From assembly GCF_900091465.1 (NCBI RefSeq), contig NZ_FMHV01000002.1, positions 5,394,001 through 5,458,000 of the forward strand: a stretch of DNA of 64,000 nt, read 5' to 3'. The notes under the pieces were generated by a model that worked only from the letters and a program-made list of their open reading frames with translations, searched no databases and had not been told where the DNA came from. A program made the position numbers and the translations under genes. Below, piece after piece: positions 8,646 through 19,400 of the stretch (within the stretch, counting starts at the first letter, position 1; each line of letters begins with the position of its first letter). The DNA is from Micromonospora rhizosphaerae. GTDB lineage: Bacteria > Actinomycetota > Actinomycetes > Mycobacteriales > Micromonosporaceae.

Positions 8646-9776
8646 ATGCCGCACGACAGCCTACGCATCGAGATCGGCGGCGCCGAGGCCCCGGACCTTT
8701 ACGACGACCTGCTGTCGCTCGAGGTGGAGTTGGATGAGCAGCTCACTGGCATGTTCCGGATGACCGTGGCGTTGCTGCCGCGGCCGGACGGGTCGTGGGC
8801 GTACCTGGACGACGAGCGATTCACGGTGTGGCAGCGGGTGGTGATCAGTGCCGGGCTGGACGGCGACAGCCCGCAGCTGATCACCGGTTACATTACCCAC
8901 CTGCGGCCGGACTTCGGGCCAGGCGCCGAGCAGTGCGTCCTTGAGGTGTGGGGCCTGGACGCCGGCGTGCTGATGGACCGCGCGGACCGGCTGCGTGCCT
9001 GGGCCGGCAAGCGTGACAGCGACATCGCGTCTGAGATCTTCCGATCGTACGGGCTGACGCCGCACGTCACCGCCACCCGTGTGGTGCACGAGGAGCAGGT
9101 CTCCACGATCGTCCAGCGGGAGACCGACCTGCAACTGCTCAAGCGGCTCGCGCTGCGAAACGGCTTCGAGTGCTGGGTGGACGGCGACACCGGCCACTTC
9201 GGCCCGGCCGGGCTGTCCGGCAGCCCGCAGCCGGTGCTCGCGGTGCACTTCGGCGACGAGACCACGGTCGACCGGTTCCGGCTCGAGGTGGACGCGCTCG
9301 CCCCGGCGGAGGTGACCATGCACCAGATCGACCGGATCACCGGCGAGCCGCTCGCCACCACCGCAGAGAAAGGCTCGGAGAAGCAGCTCGGCGCGACCGG
9401 CCCGGACGGGCTGCTGAAGGCCGGCCTCGACCCGGGGCGGGTGGCGGTGGGCCAGACCGTGGCGACCGGACTGCCCGAGATGGAGGCGCTCTGCCAGGGC
9501 CTGTGCGACCGGGGGGCCTGGTTCGTCACCGGGGAGGGCGAGGTGGCCGCCAACCAGTACGGCACGGTGCTCAAACCGCACGCCACGGTCACCGTGAAGG
9601 GGGTCGGCGAGCCGTACAGCGGGGTCTACTACGTCACCCACGTCACCCACCGGTTCACCGCCGACGGCTACCGGCAGGAGTTCAAGGTGCGCCGCAACGC
9701 GCTGCGACCGTCCGGGGACGAGCAGTTCACCGCCGATGCGGGCGGGCTGCTCAGTGCGCTGGCGGGTGCGCTGTGA
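8646..9776 (+). CDS. Phage late control D-like hub protein (VgrG/gp27-type N-terminal module)
   Basis: 376 residues; the ATG lies one base after the previous stop. The sequence follows the gpD/gp27 pattern: paired barrels with LDDERFTVWQRVVISAG, LITGYITHL, the characteristic ETDLQLLKRLALRNGFECWV, and VKGVGEPYSGVYYVTHVTHRF near the end. This protein forms the trimeric hub on which the spike sits. In Afp8 and VgrG it is fused to the OB-fold spike; here the spike is the next gene, overlapping by 4 nt (GTGA). Confidence 0.85.
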   Translation: MPHDSLRIEIGGAEAPDLYDDLLSLEVELDEQLTGMFRMTVALLPRPDGSWAYLDDERFTVWQRVVISAGLDGDSPQLITGYITHLRPDFGPGAEQCVLEVWGLDAGVLMDRADRLRAWAGKRDSDIASEIFRSYGLTPHVTATRVVHEEQVSTIVQRETDLQLLKRLALRNGFECWVDGDTGHFGPAGLSGSPQPVLAVHFGDETTVDRFRLEVDALAPAEVTMHQIDRITGEPLATTAEKGSEKQLGATGPDGLLKAGLDPGRVAVGQTVATGLPEMEALCQGLCDRGAWFVTGEGEVAANQYGTVLKPHATVTVKGVGEPYSGVYYVTHVTHRFTADGYRQEFKVRRNALRPSGDEQFTADAGGLLSALAGAL

Positions 9777-10498
9777 GGGGCGAAACCGCGGCCGCGCGCG
9801 TCCCCGAGGAACTGGAGCGGATGGTGGCGACGCTGGTGGAACGCGCCGAGCGGCGGTTCTTCGGCAAGTACCGCGGCCGGGTGGTCGACAACGAGGACCC
9901 GCTGCGCCTGGGCCGGCTGCGGGTCAGCGTGCCCAGCGTGCTCGGGCCGGACGTGGTAACGGGCTGGGCCACCCCGTGCGCCCCGTACGGCGGTGCGGCC
10001 GGTCAGGGCCTGCTGCTGGTGCCGGACCGGGAGGCCGGGGTGTGGGTCGAGTTCGAGGAGGGCGACCCGGAGTTCCCGATCTGGTCCGGAACGTTCTGGA
10101 GCAAACCCGCGGCGGGCAGTGAGCTGCCGAAGCCCAACGCCGCGGACGGCACGGAGGCCGACGGGCCGCAGGCGGTGCCCACCCGCAAGACGTTCAAGAC
10201 GCGCAAGGGGCACACGGTGCAGTTCGAGGACGCCGACGGCGCCGAGGCGGTGCTGCTGCGCGAGGGCGGCAAGGGCCACCGGATCGTCCTCGACGCCGAC
10301 GGCATCACCATCACCGATTCGGACGGCAACGTGGTGGTGCTCGGCGACAGGGCGATCCGGCTCACCGACGCCACCGGCAACGCGATCGCGCTGACCGAGG
10401 ACGCGGTGACCGTCACCGCGAAGAAGCCGCTGACCATCGACGCGTCCGGCCAGCCGATCCGCATCGTCGGCAAGTCGATCGCTCTGGAGAAAGGGTGA
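9773..10498 (+). CDS. Baseplate assembly protein V/spike (OB-fold and beta-helix)
   Basis: 241 residues beginning with GTG within the hub gene stop. Residues about 20-110 are the gpV/gp5 OB-fold (FFGKYRGRVVDNEDPLRLGR, then WATPCAPYGG, LLLVPDREAGVWVEFEEGD, FPIWSGTFW). The rest is short alternating repeats (IVLDADGITITDSDGNVVVL and onward) typical of a triple-stranded beta-helix needle. It forms the membrane-piercing spike, tipped by the PAAR protein encoded 3 nt downstream. Family assignment is firm. Confidence 0.88.
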   Translation: MRGETAAARVPEELERMVATLVERAERRFFGKYRGRVVDNEDPLRLGRLRVSVPSVLGPDVVTGWATPCAPYGGAAGQGLLLVPDREAGVWVEFEEGDPEFPIWSGTFWSKPAAGSELPKPNAADGTEADGPQAVPTRKTFKTRKGHTVQFEDADGAEAVLLREGGKGHRIVLDADGITITDSDGNVVVLGDRAIRLTDATGNAIALTEDAVTVTAKKPLTIDASGQPIRIVGKSIALEKG

Positions 10499-10501
10499 GT
10501 C

Positions 10502-10978
10502 ATGGGCAAAGCGCTGATCGTGAAGAACGACCCGGTCGACGGCGCCGACACCCACCAGGTGACCGGCTCGACCACGTCCAGCCCGCCGGCCGCGTACACC
10601 GGGACCGGCGACTACCAGTACCAGGGCGCGGTGACCGGCGGGCTCAGCGAGTTCGTCACCGTGAACGGCATCCCCCTCGCGGTGGTGACCAGCACCAGCA
10701 GCCTGCGCGCCGAGGGCGCAACCGCACACCAGGCGCTCAGCGGCGGCAACTACCAGCCGCCCGCACCGGCGCCCAACCCGGCGACGCTGACGTTCACCCC
10801 GGCCACCGGGGTCGGCGACGGCAAGCCGGGCGCGGCCGCCGGCAGCGCGCTGCTCACCGCCGGCGGCGCCAAGGCGCTGCTCGACGGCGATCCGTTCGAC
10901 ACCTGCGGCATCCCCGGCGGCAAGGGCAAGGGCACCGTGACGGCGCAAGGGCAGGCCTTCGTCACCTGCTCGGTGTGA
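10502..10978 (+). CDS. PAAR-like spike tip protein
   Basis: 158 residues, ATG 3 nt after the spike stop. Short Gly/Thr/Ala-rich segments such as SEFVTVNGIPLAVVTS and the C-terminal GDPFDTCGIPGGKGKG fit a DUF4150/PAAR-like cone that sharpens the spike and can bind a metal through its end residues (two Cys remain, at DTCG and VTCS). The pseudo-repeat around residues 70-110 is Pro-rich. Position between gpV and gp25 supports the call; sequence evidence alone is moderate. Confidence 0.7.
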   Translation: MGKALIVKNDPVDGADTHQVTGSTTSSPPAAYTGTGDYQYQGAVTGGLSEFVTVNGIPLAVVTSTSSLRAEGATAHQALSGGNYQPPAPAPNPATLTFTPATGVGDGKPGAAAGSALLTAGGAKALLDGDPFDTCGIPGGKGKGTVTAQGQAFVTCSV

Positions 10979-10989
10979 GAGGAGCGGCC

Positions 10990-11349
10990 GTGGCAGGCTT
11001 CGGATTCCCGTTCGCGGTGACCCCGCGCGGCACCATCACGCCCGATCCGGACGACGACGCCGACCTGCGCGGCCGGGTCGTGCAGGTGCTGCTCACCACG
11101 CCCGGCGAGCGGGTGAACCAGCCGGAGTTCGGGTGCGGGTTGTTCCACCTGGTCTTCGACCCGAACAACACGATCATGGCGGCGGCGGTGGAGTTCACCG
11201 TGGGGCAGGCGCTGACCCGGTGGCTGGGCGACGAGCTGGTGGTGGCCGGGGTGGACGTCCGCTCGTACGAGGAGGAGTTGGTGGTGGAGGTCGCATACGT
11301 GCGCCGCCGCGATCTGGCCCCCCGCGCGGTCCGGGTCCAGTTCCGGTGA
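10990..11349 (+). CDS. GPW/gp25 baseplate wedge protein
   Basis: 119 residues from GTG 10990 with GAGAGGAG about 7 nt upstream. The family core is plain: LRGRVVQVLLTTPGERVNQP, then EFGCGLFHLVFDPN and a final strand pair. gp25-like proteins are small wedge components that start sheath assembly and are among the most conserved contractile-tail proteins. The next gene begins 15 nt later. Confidence 0.9.
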   Translation: MAGFGFPFAVTPRGTITPDPDDDADLRGRVVQVLLTTPGERVNQPEFGCGLFHLVFDPNNTIMAAAVEFTVGQALTRWLGDELVVAGVDVRSYEEELVVEVAYVRRRDLAPRAVRVQFR

Positions 11350-11364
11350 CCCGAGGTGATCGCC

Positions 11365-12930
11365 GTGGCTGAGCTCAACCGGATCGACGGCCGGCCGGTC
11401 ATCGACTACATGGCCCGCGACTACGAGAGCCTGCTCGCGGCGATGCGGCAGCGGATCCCGGAGAAGCTGCCCGAGTGGCGCGGCCATGCCTCCGAGGCCG
11501 ACTTCGGCAACGTGCTGCTCGAACTGTTCGCGCACCTCGGCGACATCCTCAGCTTCTATCAGGACCGGGTGGCCAACGAGAGCTTCCTCGGCACCGCCCG
11601 GACCCGGCGCAGCGTGATCGAGCACCTGCGGCTGATCGGCTACGAGTTGGGCACCGCCGCCCCCGCCTCGGCCGACCTGACCCTGTCCGTGCCGGCCGAC
11701 GTCACGGAGACGGTCACGATCCGCCGGGGCGACGCGTTCGCCACCGCCAGCGAACGCGACCGGCCCAGCGTCCGCTTCGAGTACACCCGCGACAACGACC
11801 TGCGCATCGACTTCGGCACCGTGGCCGTCGACGAGGGCACCGGCCGCAAGGTGTTCCGCAGCGTGCCGGTCGAGCAGGGCCGGCTGTTCACCGGCCAGTT
11901 CCTCGGCACCTCCGACGGATCCCCCGATCAGCGGTTCCCGCTGCCGCATCCGGGGCTGATCCTGCGGCCGCCGGGCGCCGCCCTGCCCGGCGGCATCACG
12001 GTGACCACCACCCTGCCCGACGACACGGCACAGAAGTGGACGCTGCGCGACACCCTCGCCTTCAGCGGGCCCGCCGCGCCCGACTTCGCGGTACGCGTCG
12101 ACGACCAGGACCGGGCGACCGTGGTGTTCGGCGACGGCCGGTTCGGCGCGGTGCCGCCACCCGACGCCCGGGTGAGCGCCACCTACCGGGTCGGCGGCGG
12201 CACGGCCGGCAACGTGCCGCCCGGCGCGATCGGCGTGATCCTGGACGCGCCCCGGCTGGCCCGGCTCGGCGCGACCGTCACCAACCCGGCCGGTGCGGCC
12301 GGCGGCGCCGACCGGGAGAGCATCGAGCATGCCGTGCGGCACGCGCCCGCGGTGTTCCGGTCGATGCGGCGGGCGGTCACCGCCGCCGACTACGAGGCGA
12401 TCGCGCTCAGCTTCAAGGGCGTGGCCAAGGTACGGGCCGTCGCCACCAGCTGGAACGAGGTGACCCTGTTCGTGGCGCCGGAGGGCGGCGGACGCGGTGA
12501 GCACGTCAGTGACGTGCTGGAGGCGAACCTGCGGGCGTTCTTCGAGGACAAGCGGATGCTCAGCCAGATCGTCGAGATCGCCGACGTCGACTACGTGCCG
12601 ATCAGGGTGACCGCCGAGGTGGCGGTCGAGAGCTACCACGTCACCGAGGACGTCCTCGCCCGGGTCCGCCAGGCCGGCGCCGACCTGCTCGCGTTCGACC
12701 GGGTCGGCTTCAACGAGACGGTGTTTCTGAGCCGCTTCTACGAACGCTGCCAGGACGTGCCGGGCGTGCAGTTCCTCAACATCACCGAGTTCCGCCGCGG
12801 CGACACCGGCACCGACCCCGTCGAGACCGACGGTGTGATCGTCCTCGGGCCGAGCGAGATCCCGATCGTCCCGACCGACCGGGAGTACCAGGACGGGATG
12901 CGGGTCGTTCCCGTCCCGGGGGTGCGCTGA
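11365..12930 (+). CDS. Baseplate J/gp6-like wedge protein (Afp11 type)
   Basis: 521 residues. GTG 11365 is preferred over GTG 11356, since CGAGG (11352-11356) is then 8 nt upstream. The opening IDYMARDYESLLAAMRQRIP and FGNVLLELFAHLGDILSFYQDRVANESFLGTA are typical of baseplate J; a middle beta insert (about 110-290) is followed by GGTAGNVPPGAIG and AVTAADYEAIAL, both family signatures. It assembles with the following I-like protein into the wedge that triggers sheath contraction. The stop is followed one base later by the next ATG. Confidence 0.9.
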   Translation: MAELNRIDGRPVIDYMARDYESLLAAMRQRIPEKLPEWRGHASEADFGNVLLELFAHLGDILSFYQDRVANESFLGTARTRRSVIEHLRLIGYELGTAAPASADLTLSVPADVTETVTIRRGDAFATASERDRPSVRFEYTRDNDLRIDFGTVAVDEGTGRKVFRSVPVEQGRLFTGQFLGTSDGSPDQRFPLPHPGLILRPPGAALPGGITVTTTLPDDTAQKWTLRDTLAFSGPAAPDFAVRVDDQDRATVVFGDGRFGAVPPPDARVSATYRVGGGTAGNVPPGAIGVILDAPRLARLGATVTNPAGAAGGADRESIEHAVRHAPAVFRSMRRAVTAADYEAIALSFKGVAKVRAVATSWNEVTLFVAPEGGGRGEHVSDVLEANLRAFFEDKRMLSQIVEIADVDYVPIRVTAEVAVESYHVTEDVLARVRQAGADLLAFDRVGFNETVFLSRFYERCQDVPGVQFLNITEFRRGDTGTDPVETDGVIVLGPSEIPIVPTDREYQDGMRVVPVPGVR

Positions 12931-12931
12931 C

Positions 12932-14920
12932 ATGCGCCTGACCGGCATCACCGCCGTTGCCCACCCGCGGGGCAACCGGATCGACCTGGCCTGGACCGGA
13001 CCACCGGCGGGCATGGGAGTGCGGGTGATGCGCCGGGAGGGCGGGCACCCGGCCGGGCCGGACGACGGCACACTGGTCGCCGAGGGCGTGGGCCTGGCCG
13101 CCGCCACGGATCGTGACCTGCGCGCGGAGACGATCCACTACTACACGCTGTTCCCGTACGCCGGTGACCCGCGGACCTACGAACCGGACCCGCGCAACCT
13201 GGCCGCGGCGACGGCACTCGCGCCGTACGACTTCGGCGGCTTGATGTTCCGGATGCTGCCCGCCCTGTACCACCGCTACGACGCCCTGCGGCTCCCGACG
13301 CCGGGCACCGCCGAGCCGGGCGACGAGGACAAGGGCCAGCTGCGCCGGTTCCTGGACCTGCCCGGCGGCGAGCTGGACCGAATGTACAGCCTGGCCCGCA
13401 CCCTGCTGGACGTCACCGACCTGGACCGGGTGGACGGGGCGCTGCTGCCGCTGCTGGCCGAGTGGATCGGCTGGCGCACCGACTTCGGCCTGCCGGTCGC
13501 CGCGCAGCGCAACGAGATCCGGTTCGCGCCGCGGGTCTACCAGACCATCGGCGGGCTGGGCGCGCTGGGCGCAACGGTCACCCGGGTCACCCGGTGGCCG
13601 AGCCGCACCAAGGAGTACGTCCACAATGTCGCCCGCACCAACGTGCCGGAACGGCTCAACCTGTGGTCGCTGGCGCGCGCCGAGGACGGTACGCCCGGCG
13701 AGGCGAGCCTGGCGTCGGTCAACTTCGCGTACGACGGGCGTCCGGTGCTGGTGGATCCGGGGGACGGCTCGCTGCTGGCCGTCTATCACACGCACCGGCG
13801 GCACGGCTGGGACATCTGGGCGAAGCGGCACACCGTCGCCGGCGGCTGGGAACCGAGCGCGCCGGTCGTCACCCGGCCCGGCATCGACAAGCACCCGAGC
13901 GCGGCACGGGCCGGCGACCGGTTGTGGCTGTTCTGGCAGAGCCTCGACGCTTCCGAGCCCGCCCGCGGCGATGAGGATCGCTCGGGTGGCGCGCAGCCGC
14001 ATTGGCGGATCTCGTTCGCGACCCGCGACGGCGGCGGCTGGAGCCAGCCGCGGATCTTCGGCGACCCGGCGGTGGAACGGCAGCTACCGGCCGCGGCCGG
14101 CGACGACGCCGGCGTGTGGCTGTTCTGGCAGGAGGGCGCCCGGGTCCGGTACAACCGGCACGACGGCGACGACTGGCAGCTCGCCGAGCCCGCGACGGTC
14201 CCCGACGAGCAGGTCGGCGAGGACCCGTACGTGCTGGTGGCCGGTGGGCGGCTGTGGCTGTTCCGGACTCGGCACGAGTCGGCCGGCCCGCCCGGGCAGA
14301 CCCGGCGCACCATCGCGTACCGGGTGAAGCAGGGACTCGACCCGGCCGCGGCGGACTGGTCGCCGGTGCGGACCGTGCCCAAGAGCGAGGACGGCGACTA
14401 TCACGACCGGTACCCGTACGCGCGGGCCGTGTCCGGCGGCGTCGAGCTGCTGTGGAGCACCACGGCCGGTGGTGGCCCGACGCTGGTCGCGGCCACCGTG
14501 GACCCGGCCACGAACACCTGGAGCCCGCCGCGGACGGTCGCCGGTGGCCCGTACGCGAACCGGGGTTTGGCCGTGAGCGGCCTGCCCGGCGGAGGCTCGC
14601 TGGTCCTGTACCGCTCGAACCGCAGCGTGGCGCACGGCGTGACCCTCGACAACCGGTACGCCGGCACCGCCACGGTGGACGCCCGCTGGACGCAGAAGCT
14701 GGCGCTGCGCGGCACGTTCGAGGACTTCCAGACCTATCTGCACGACGCCCGCGCCGGACGGCGCGGCACCGCGAACCGGATCGCCCGGGACACCGTCGGC
14801 GTGTTCCTGGAACCGGCCGTCACCGACCCCGACGAGATCCGGGCCGCGATGGCCCGCCTGGCCGGCGCCCTGCCCGACTTCCTGCCGGCGACCACCCGGA
14901 CGGTCCTGATCACCCCGTAG
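12932..14920 (+). CDS. Tail protein I-like wedge protein fused to a beta-propeller-like region
   Basis: 662 residues in three parts. Residues 1-90 look like an FN3-type strand domain. Residues about 95-245 carry the tail-protein-I region (FRMLPALYHRYDALRLP, LLPLLAEWIGWRTDFGLPV, TIGGLGALGATVTRVTRW), the Afp12-like wedge. Residues about 260-590 contain four or five repeats of the LWLFWQ/VWLFWQ and GWSQPRIF type, resembling sialidase-like propeller blades. Such an addition could bind glycans or a receptor. ATG lies one base after the J stop. The I-domain call is strong; the propeller is inferred from the repeat pattern. Confidence 0.8.
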   Translation: MRLTGITAVAHPRGNRIDLAWTGPPAGMGVRVMRREGGHPAGPDDGTLVAEGVGLAAATDRDLRAETIHYYTLFPYAGDPRTYEPDPRNLAAATALAPYDFGGLMFRMLPALYHRYDALRLPTPGTAEPGDEDKGQLRRFLDLPGGELDRMYSLARTLLDVTDLDRVDGALLPLLAEWIGWRTDFGLPVAAQRNEIRFAPRVYQTIGGLGALGATVTRVTRWPSRTKEYVHNVARTNVPERLNLWSLARAEDGTPGEASLASVNFAYDGRPVLVDPGDGSLLAVYHTHRRHGWDIWAKRHTVAGGWEPSAPVVTRPGIDKHPSAARAGDRLWLFWQSLDASEPARGDEDRSGGAQPHWRISFATRDGGGWSQPRIFGDPAVERQLPAAAGDDAGVWLFWQEGARVRYNRHDGDDWQLAEPATVPDEQVGEDPYVLVAGGRLWLFRTRHESAGPPGQTRRTIAYRVKQGLDPAAADWSPVRTVPKSEDGDYHDRYPYARAVSGGVELLWSTTAGGGPTLVAATVDPATNTWSPPRTVAGGPYANRGLAVSGLPGGGSLVLYRSNRSVAHGVTLDNRYAGTATVDARWTQKLALRGTFEDFQTYLHDARAGRRGTANRIARDTVGVFLEPAVTDPDEIRAAMARLAGALPDFLPATTRTVLITP

Positions 14921-14928
14921 GAGTTGCG

Positions 14929-16446
14929 ATGGCCGACTACTCGATCTCGCCGGAGCGGCTGCTCGCGGCCAGCCGGGAGTTGGGATACATCGGCCTGCAC
15001 ATCGAGCAGGGCGTGCCGATCCTGGACCGCGACCTGAATCTCATGCACGACCTGATCGCGCAGACCGTCCGGGAGATCGTGACCCGTTACATCGGTGACG
15101 GCGCCCCGGCCGGCGCCGGTGGCTTCGCCGTGCAGCCCCTGCCCGCCCCGGACCACGAGCAGGACTTCCTGATCTCCGCGGGCGCGTCCACGCTGCCCGG
15201 CCGCTACCTGGTCGCCGGCATCGAGGTGATGATCGCGGAGCCGGTCCGCTACTCGAGACAGCCCGGCCTGCCCAAACTCACCACGCCGGCCGACGGCCAG
15301 CCGGACCCGCGGATCGACACCGTCTACCTGGACGTGTTCCTCGACGAGGTGGACGCCGGCGGCGACCCGGCGCTGCGCAACTCCCTCGATGTCGGCGTGC
15401 AGACTTCGGTACGCCTGCGCCCCGGCTGGGTGGTGCGGGTCGCCGAGGGCGGCGGCCTGCCGCCGGCGCCGCCCGGCCACAACTTCCACACCCTGGCCCG
15501 GCTGGCCCGCCCGCCCGGCAACCCGGCGATCACCGCCGCGATGATCACCGACCGGCGGCAGGGCGGGCTGACCGTCTCCGACCTGGAACGCCGGCTGCGG
15601 CGGGTCGAGATGGCTCTGCTGCCCGCCTTCGTCACCCCGCAGTTCACCCCGAAGCTGGGGGCGCCCGGCGACGAGGTGCAGATCTTCGGCACCAACTTCA
15701 ATGTCGGCGCCGTCCAGGTGTTCTTTGGTGACGTCGCGGCCACCCGCACCACGGTCGGCTCGGCCACCCAGATCACCACCCGGGTGCCGCGCGGTGCCGC
15801 CACCGAGGGTGAGGCGGTGCAGGTGCTGCTCAGCGTGGAGAACGCGGCCGGGCGTACCGCCACCAACGCGGCGTTCACCGTCATGCCGGCGCCGGCCTTC
15901 GCGGCGCCGGGCGCCCAGTTCGAGCCGGACACCGGTGACCAGGGCACCGAGGTCACCCTGCACGGCGCCAACTTCAACGTGGCCGGGCTCGCCGTGAGCT
16001 TCGGGACGGTGGCGGCCACGTCGCTCAGCGGCCAGACGTCCCGGCAGGTCAAGGCGCGGGTGCCGCCCGGGCTCGTACCCGCGGGCAGCGCGAGCCGGAC
16101 CGTCACGATCAAGGTGACCACCGAGGCGGGCACCGTCGAGAGCGACGACCCGTTCGTGGCCACCCAGGCCGTGCCGGCGCCGGCGTTCGCCACGGTCGGT
16201 CCGCAGTTCACGCCGAAGCAGGGCGCGCAGGGCGACGAGATCACTCTCAACGGCAAGAACTTCAACATCGCACCGCTGACGGTGAAGTTCGGCACCACCC
16301 TGGCGCCGAACATCACGTCCACCACGGCCACCCAGATCAAGGTTCGGGTACCGGCCGTGCCGTCGCCGCCGCAGACCCTGCGGATCACCGTCGAAACGCC
16401 GGGCGGCCCCGCGGAAAGCAGCTCCACCTTCACCGTCACCGGTTGA
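14929..16446 (+). CDS. eCIS-associated protein with N-terminal DUF6519-like domain and three IPT/TIG repeats
   Basis: 505 residues, ATG 14929 after a short gap with GGAG. The N-terminus contains LGYIGLHIEQGVPILDRDLN, like the start of large structural proteins found in actinobacterial eCIS loci. The C-terminal 270 residues are three tandem Ig-like IPT/TIG units of about 88 residues, each opening with QFTPK/QFEPD..GD(E)V..., GTNFNV/GANFNV/GKNFNI and closing with a long strand. They probably form an extended arm. Fibre or collar function is inferred; I do not see a chaperone gene next to it. Confidence 0.7.
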   Translation: MADYSISPERLLAASRELGYIGLHIEQGVPILDRDLNLMHDLIAQTVREIVTRYIGDGAPAGAGGFAVQPLPAPDHEQDFLISAGASTLPGRYLVAGIEVMIAEPVRYSRQPGLPKLTTPADGQPDPRIDTVYLDVFLDEVDAGGDPALRNSLDVGVQTSVRLRPGWVVRVAEGGGLPPAPPGHNFHTLARLARPPGNPAITAAMITDRRQGGLTVSDLERRLRRVEMALLPAFVTPQFTPKLGAPGDEVQIFGTNFNVGAVQVFFGDVAATRTTVGSATQITTRVPRGAATEGEAVQVLLSVENAAGRTATNAAFTVMPAPAFAAPGAQFEPDTGDQGTEVTLHGANFNVAGLAVSFGTVAATSLSGQTSRQVKARVPPGLVPAGSASRTVTIKVTTEAGTVESDDPFVATQAVPAPAFATVGPQFTPKQGAQGDEITLNGKNFNIAPLTVKFGTTLAPNITSTTATQIKVRVPAVPSPPQTLRITVETPGGPAESSSTFTVTG

Positions 16447-16465
16447 CGCCACGAGGAGGCCAGCC

Positions 16466-19400
16466 ATGGCGTTCGAGGTCCATCCACACGCACCCGGCAA
16501 CCCGCCCACCGACCCGCTCAAGGTCACCAAGAACTCCGAGCAGTCCAGCACGATCAACCAGATCACCGGCCCGCCGGTGATCGCCAACTCGTACGTGAAG
16601 ATGATGTTCCTGCGGGTGGCGATGACCGGGACCGGCACGGCGCCGACGCTGTCGCTGCAGACCGGGCTGGGCCCACCGGTGATCGCCACCGGCACACCGA
16701 CCGCGGTGTATCGGGGACCGAACCCGGTCGACTACGTCGGCGACGTCCAGCTGATCACCGCCGGCGAGGCGGCCGGCGTCTGGCAGATCCGGATGGGCTT
16801 CGACCAGGACACCGACGAGACCTGGCAACTGGTCATCCACAACAACGACCCGGTCGTCGACCACGAGTTCACCTGGGTGGTGGCCAGCACGGTGGCCGAG
16901 ACCGCCCAGCCGTGGATCGCGGTCTCCCCCGCCCTGCTGCCGATCACCTCGCTGATCAACCGGCCGAACTCCACCGACCTCAAGATCGAGCAGAGCGTGC
17001 AGGTGGCCAACCGGGGCACCGCGCCGCTGACCGTCACCGCCGTGGACCCGCCGGTGGCCGCCCCGCTGGAGCTGCGCACCGCGCTGCCGTTCACCGTGCC
17101 GCCCGGCGGCGTGCAGGACCTGGTCGTGCGGTACACGCCGCCGAGCACCGGCCCGGCGCAGGCGGCCACGACCGTCACCGTGACCGCCACCCCGCCGGAC
17201 ACCACCGCCGGCACCTCCCCCGGGCACAACCAGCGGGTGCAGATCACCGCGAAGGCCCAGGAGCTGGAGGTCGTCCTGCTGCTCGACGACTCCGGCAGCA
17301 TGGGCTGGGACGCCATCGGCACCTTCCTGCCACCGAACTCGCCGAACGCCCGCTGGTCCGAGCTGGAGTCCGCCGCCAACAACTTCCTCGATCTGCTCGC
17401 CCACTTCGCCGCCGGGCGGGGCCGGTTCGGGGTGGCCCGCTTCCCGGCGCCCGACCCCAACAACCCGTCCACCTTCGACCTGGTGCCGATGACGGCGATC
17501 ACCTCGAACATGGCGGCCGCCCAGACCGCGATCTCCCAGGTGGAGCCGTTCAACAGCACACCGATGGGCGACGGGCTGAACCGGGTCCTCGGCCCGCCCG
17601 GCTACTTCAGCCCGCAGGTGGACAACCGGCGCTGGCTGATCCTGATGAGCGACGGCGCGCACAACTCCGGCACCCGCAACCCGCGGGACTTCATGGCCGC
17701 CGGCAACTCCCCCCTGGACCGCAAGATCAGCCTGTTCGCCGTCGCGTACGGCATCGAGGGGCACACCGACGTCGACCACGTGCTGCTCAAGGACCTCGCC
17801 GACGCGTCCCTGCTGGGCCAGATCCGGCACGTCGACGAGGAGGGGGTGACCGCGTCCACGCTTGCCGCACAGTTGCGCGACACCATCAAGTCCGGGCTCA
17901 CCGGGGCCACCTCACCGCTCGACCCGACCGCGCGGTTCCTCATCTTCACTCAGCCCGAGGCGCGGCACGACGTGGTGATCACCCCGTACGACACCCGGGC
18001 GGCGTTCGTCCTGAACTGGAACACCCCAGACCCCGACCGGCTGCGACTGGAACTGATCACCCCCGGGCAAAAGCGGCTCACACCGGAGGACGTGCAGGCC
18101 GGCCGGTTCCCGGGGGTGTCGTTCCGCGGCGGCAACCGGTCGCAGACCTACCTGGTCGACCCGGGGTTCCTGCCCGGTCAGGCGGGCACGTGGACGTTCG
18201 TCATCACCCACCCGCAAGTCATCATCGGCGCCGCGGGCCGGGACTCCGATGTCCTCGAGTTCGAGGACTACCTGTACGACACCGTCGTCGACTCCACCCT
18301 GCGCCTGCAACTGTCGGCCGACCGCGACACCTACTACGCCGGGGACCCGATCACCATCTCGGCCCGGCTCACCGCCCGCGGCCTGCCGGTACGCGACGCC
18401 AACGTGTTCCTGTCCACCACCCGGCCCGGGCAGTCGTTCACCAACTGGCTGGCCGCGCTGACCGTACCCGAGCAGGCGTTGCAGGATGCCCGCGACGAAC
18501 TGCAGGGCAAGGACAGCACCCCGATACTGATCAAGCAGCGAGGCGCGCAGATCGCCGGACTCACCTTCCCGGGCGGCCCGACCGGGCTCACCCTGCCGAT
18601 GGCCGACCACCGCCGCGACGGCACGTACCGGGCCACCGTCGAGCGCACCTCGGTGCCCGAGCGCTACACCTTCTACGTCACCGCGGTCGGGGTCACCACC
18701 GACGGCGTCAGCTTCCGCCGGGAGGCCAAGATCGAGACGTTCGTGCTGGTCCGGCCGCACCCGGCGTTCAGCCAGGTGTCGGTGGTCGAGGTGAAGCCGG
18801 GTCTGGCCTCGGTGATGGTCATCCCGCGCGACATCTTCGGCAATGTGCTGATTATCGACCCGTCGGTGTCGTCCAGCTTCGACGTCGTCGCCAACGACGG
18901 GGCACTCGCCGACATCGACAGCGGGCTCGACGGCACCTACACGACGTTCGTCTCGTACGACCCGAAGAAGAAACCCCCGTCGGTCGGCTTCGATTTCCTC
19001 GACACTCAGATCGTCAGTCCGGTCAAGATCAACCCGTTCGACAAGCTGATCTACGCGGACCGGGTCGACGAGTTCGAGGCCGGGCCGGTTACCAGGTCCA
19101 ACAAGAACATCGACCCGGAGGCGGCGCTGGGCACCATGGCCGGCCGGAATCCTGACCAAGTCGTCGCCCTCGGCGCGAACGGCCGGCTCGCGGTCGCTCT
19201 CGACGGCCACCTCGTCAAGTCGCAGGCCGACGACGACGTCACCGTGTTCGTCGCCACCGACCAGGGCCTGCGCAGCTACCGGGTGGAGGCGCTGTCGGCG
19301 GACACCGGCGAGTGGGTCCACCTCGGTGACTCAATCGGCGTCACCCAGTCGTTCGCGCTCAGGAACGGTCGGCTGACCACCACACCGGCCATCCGGATCG

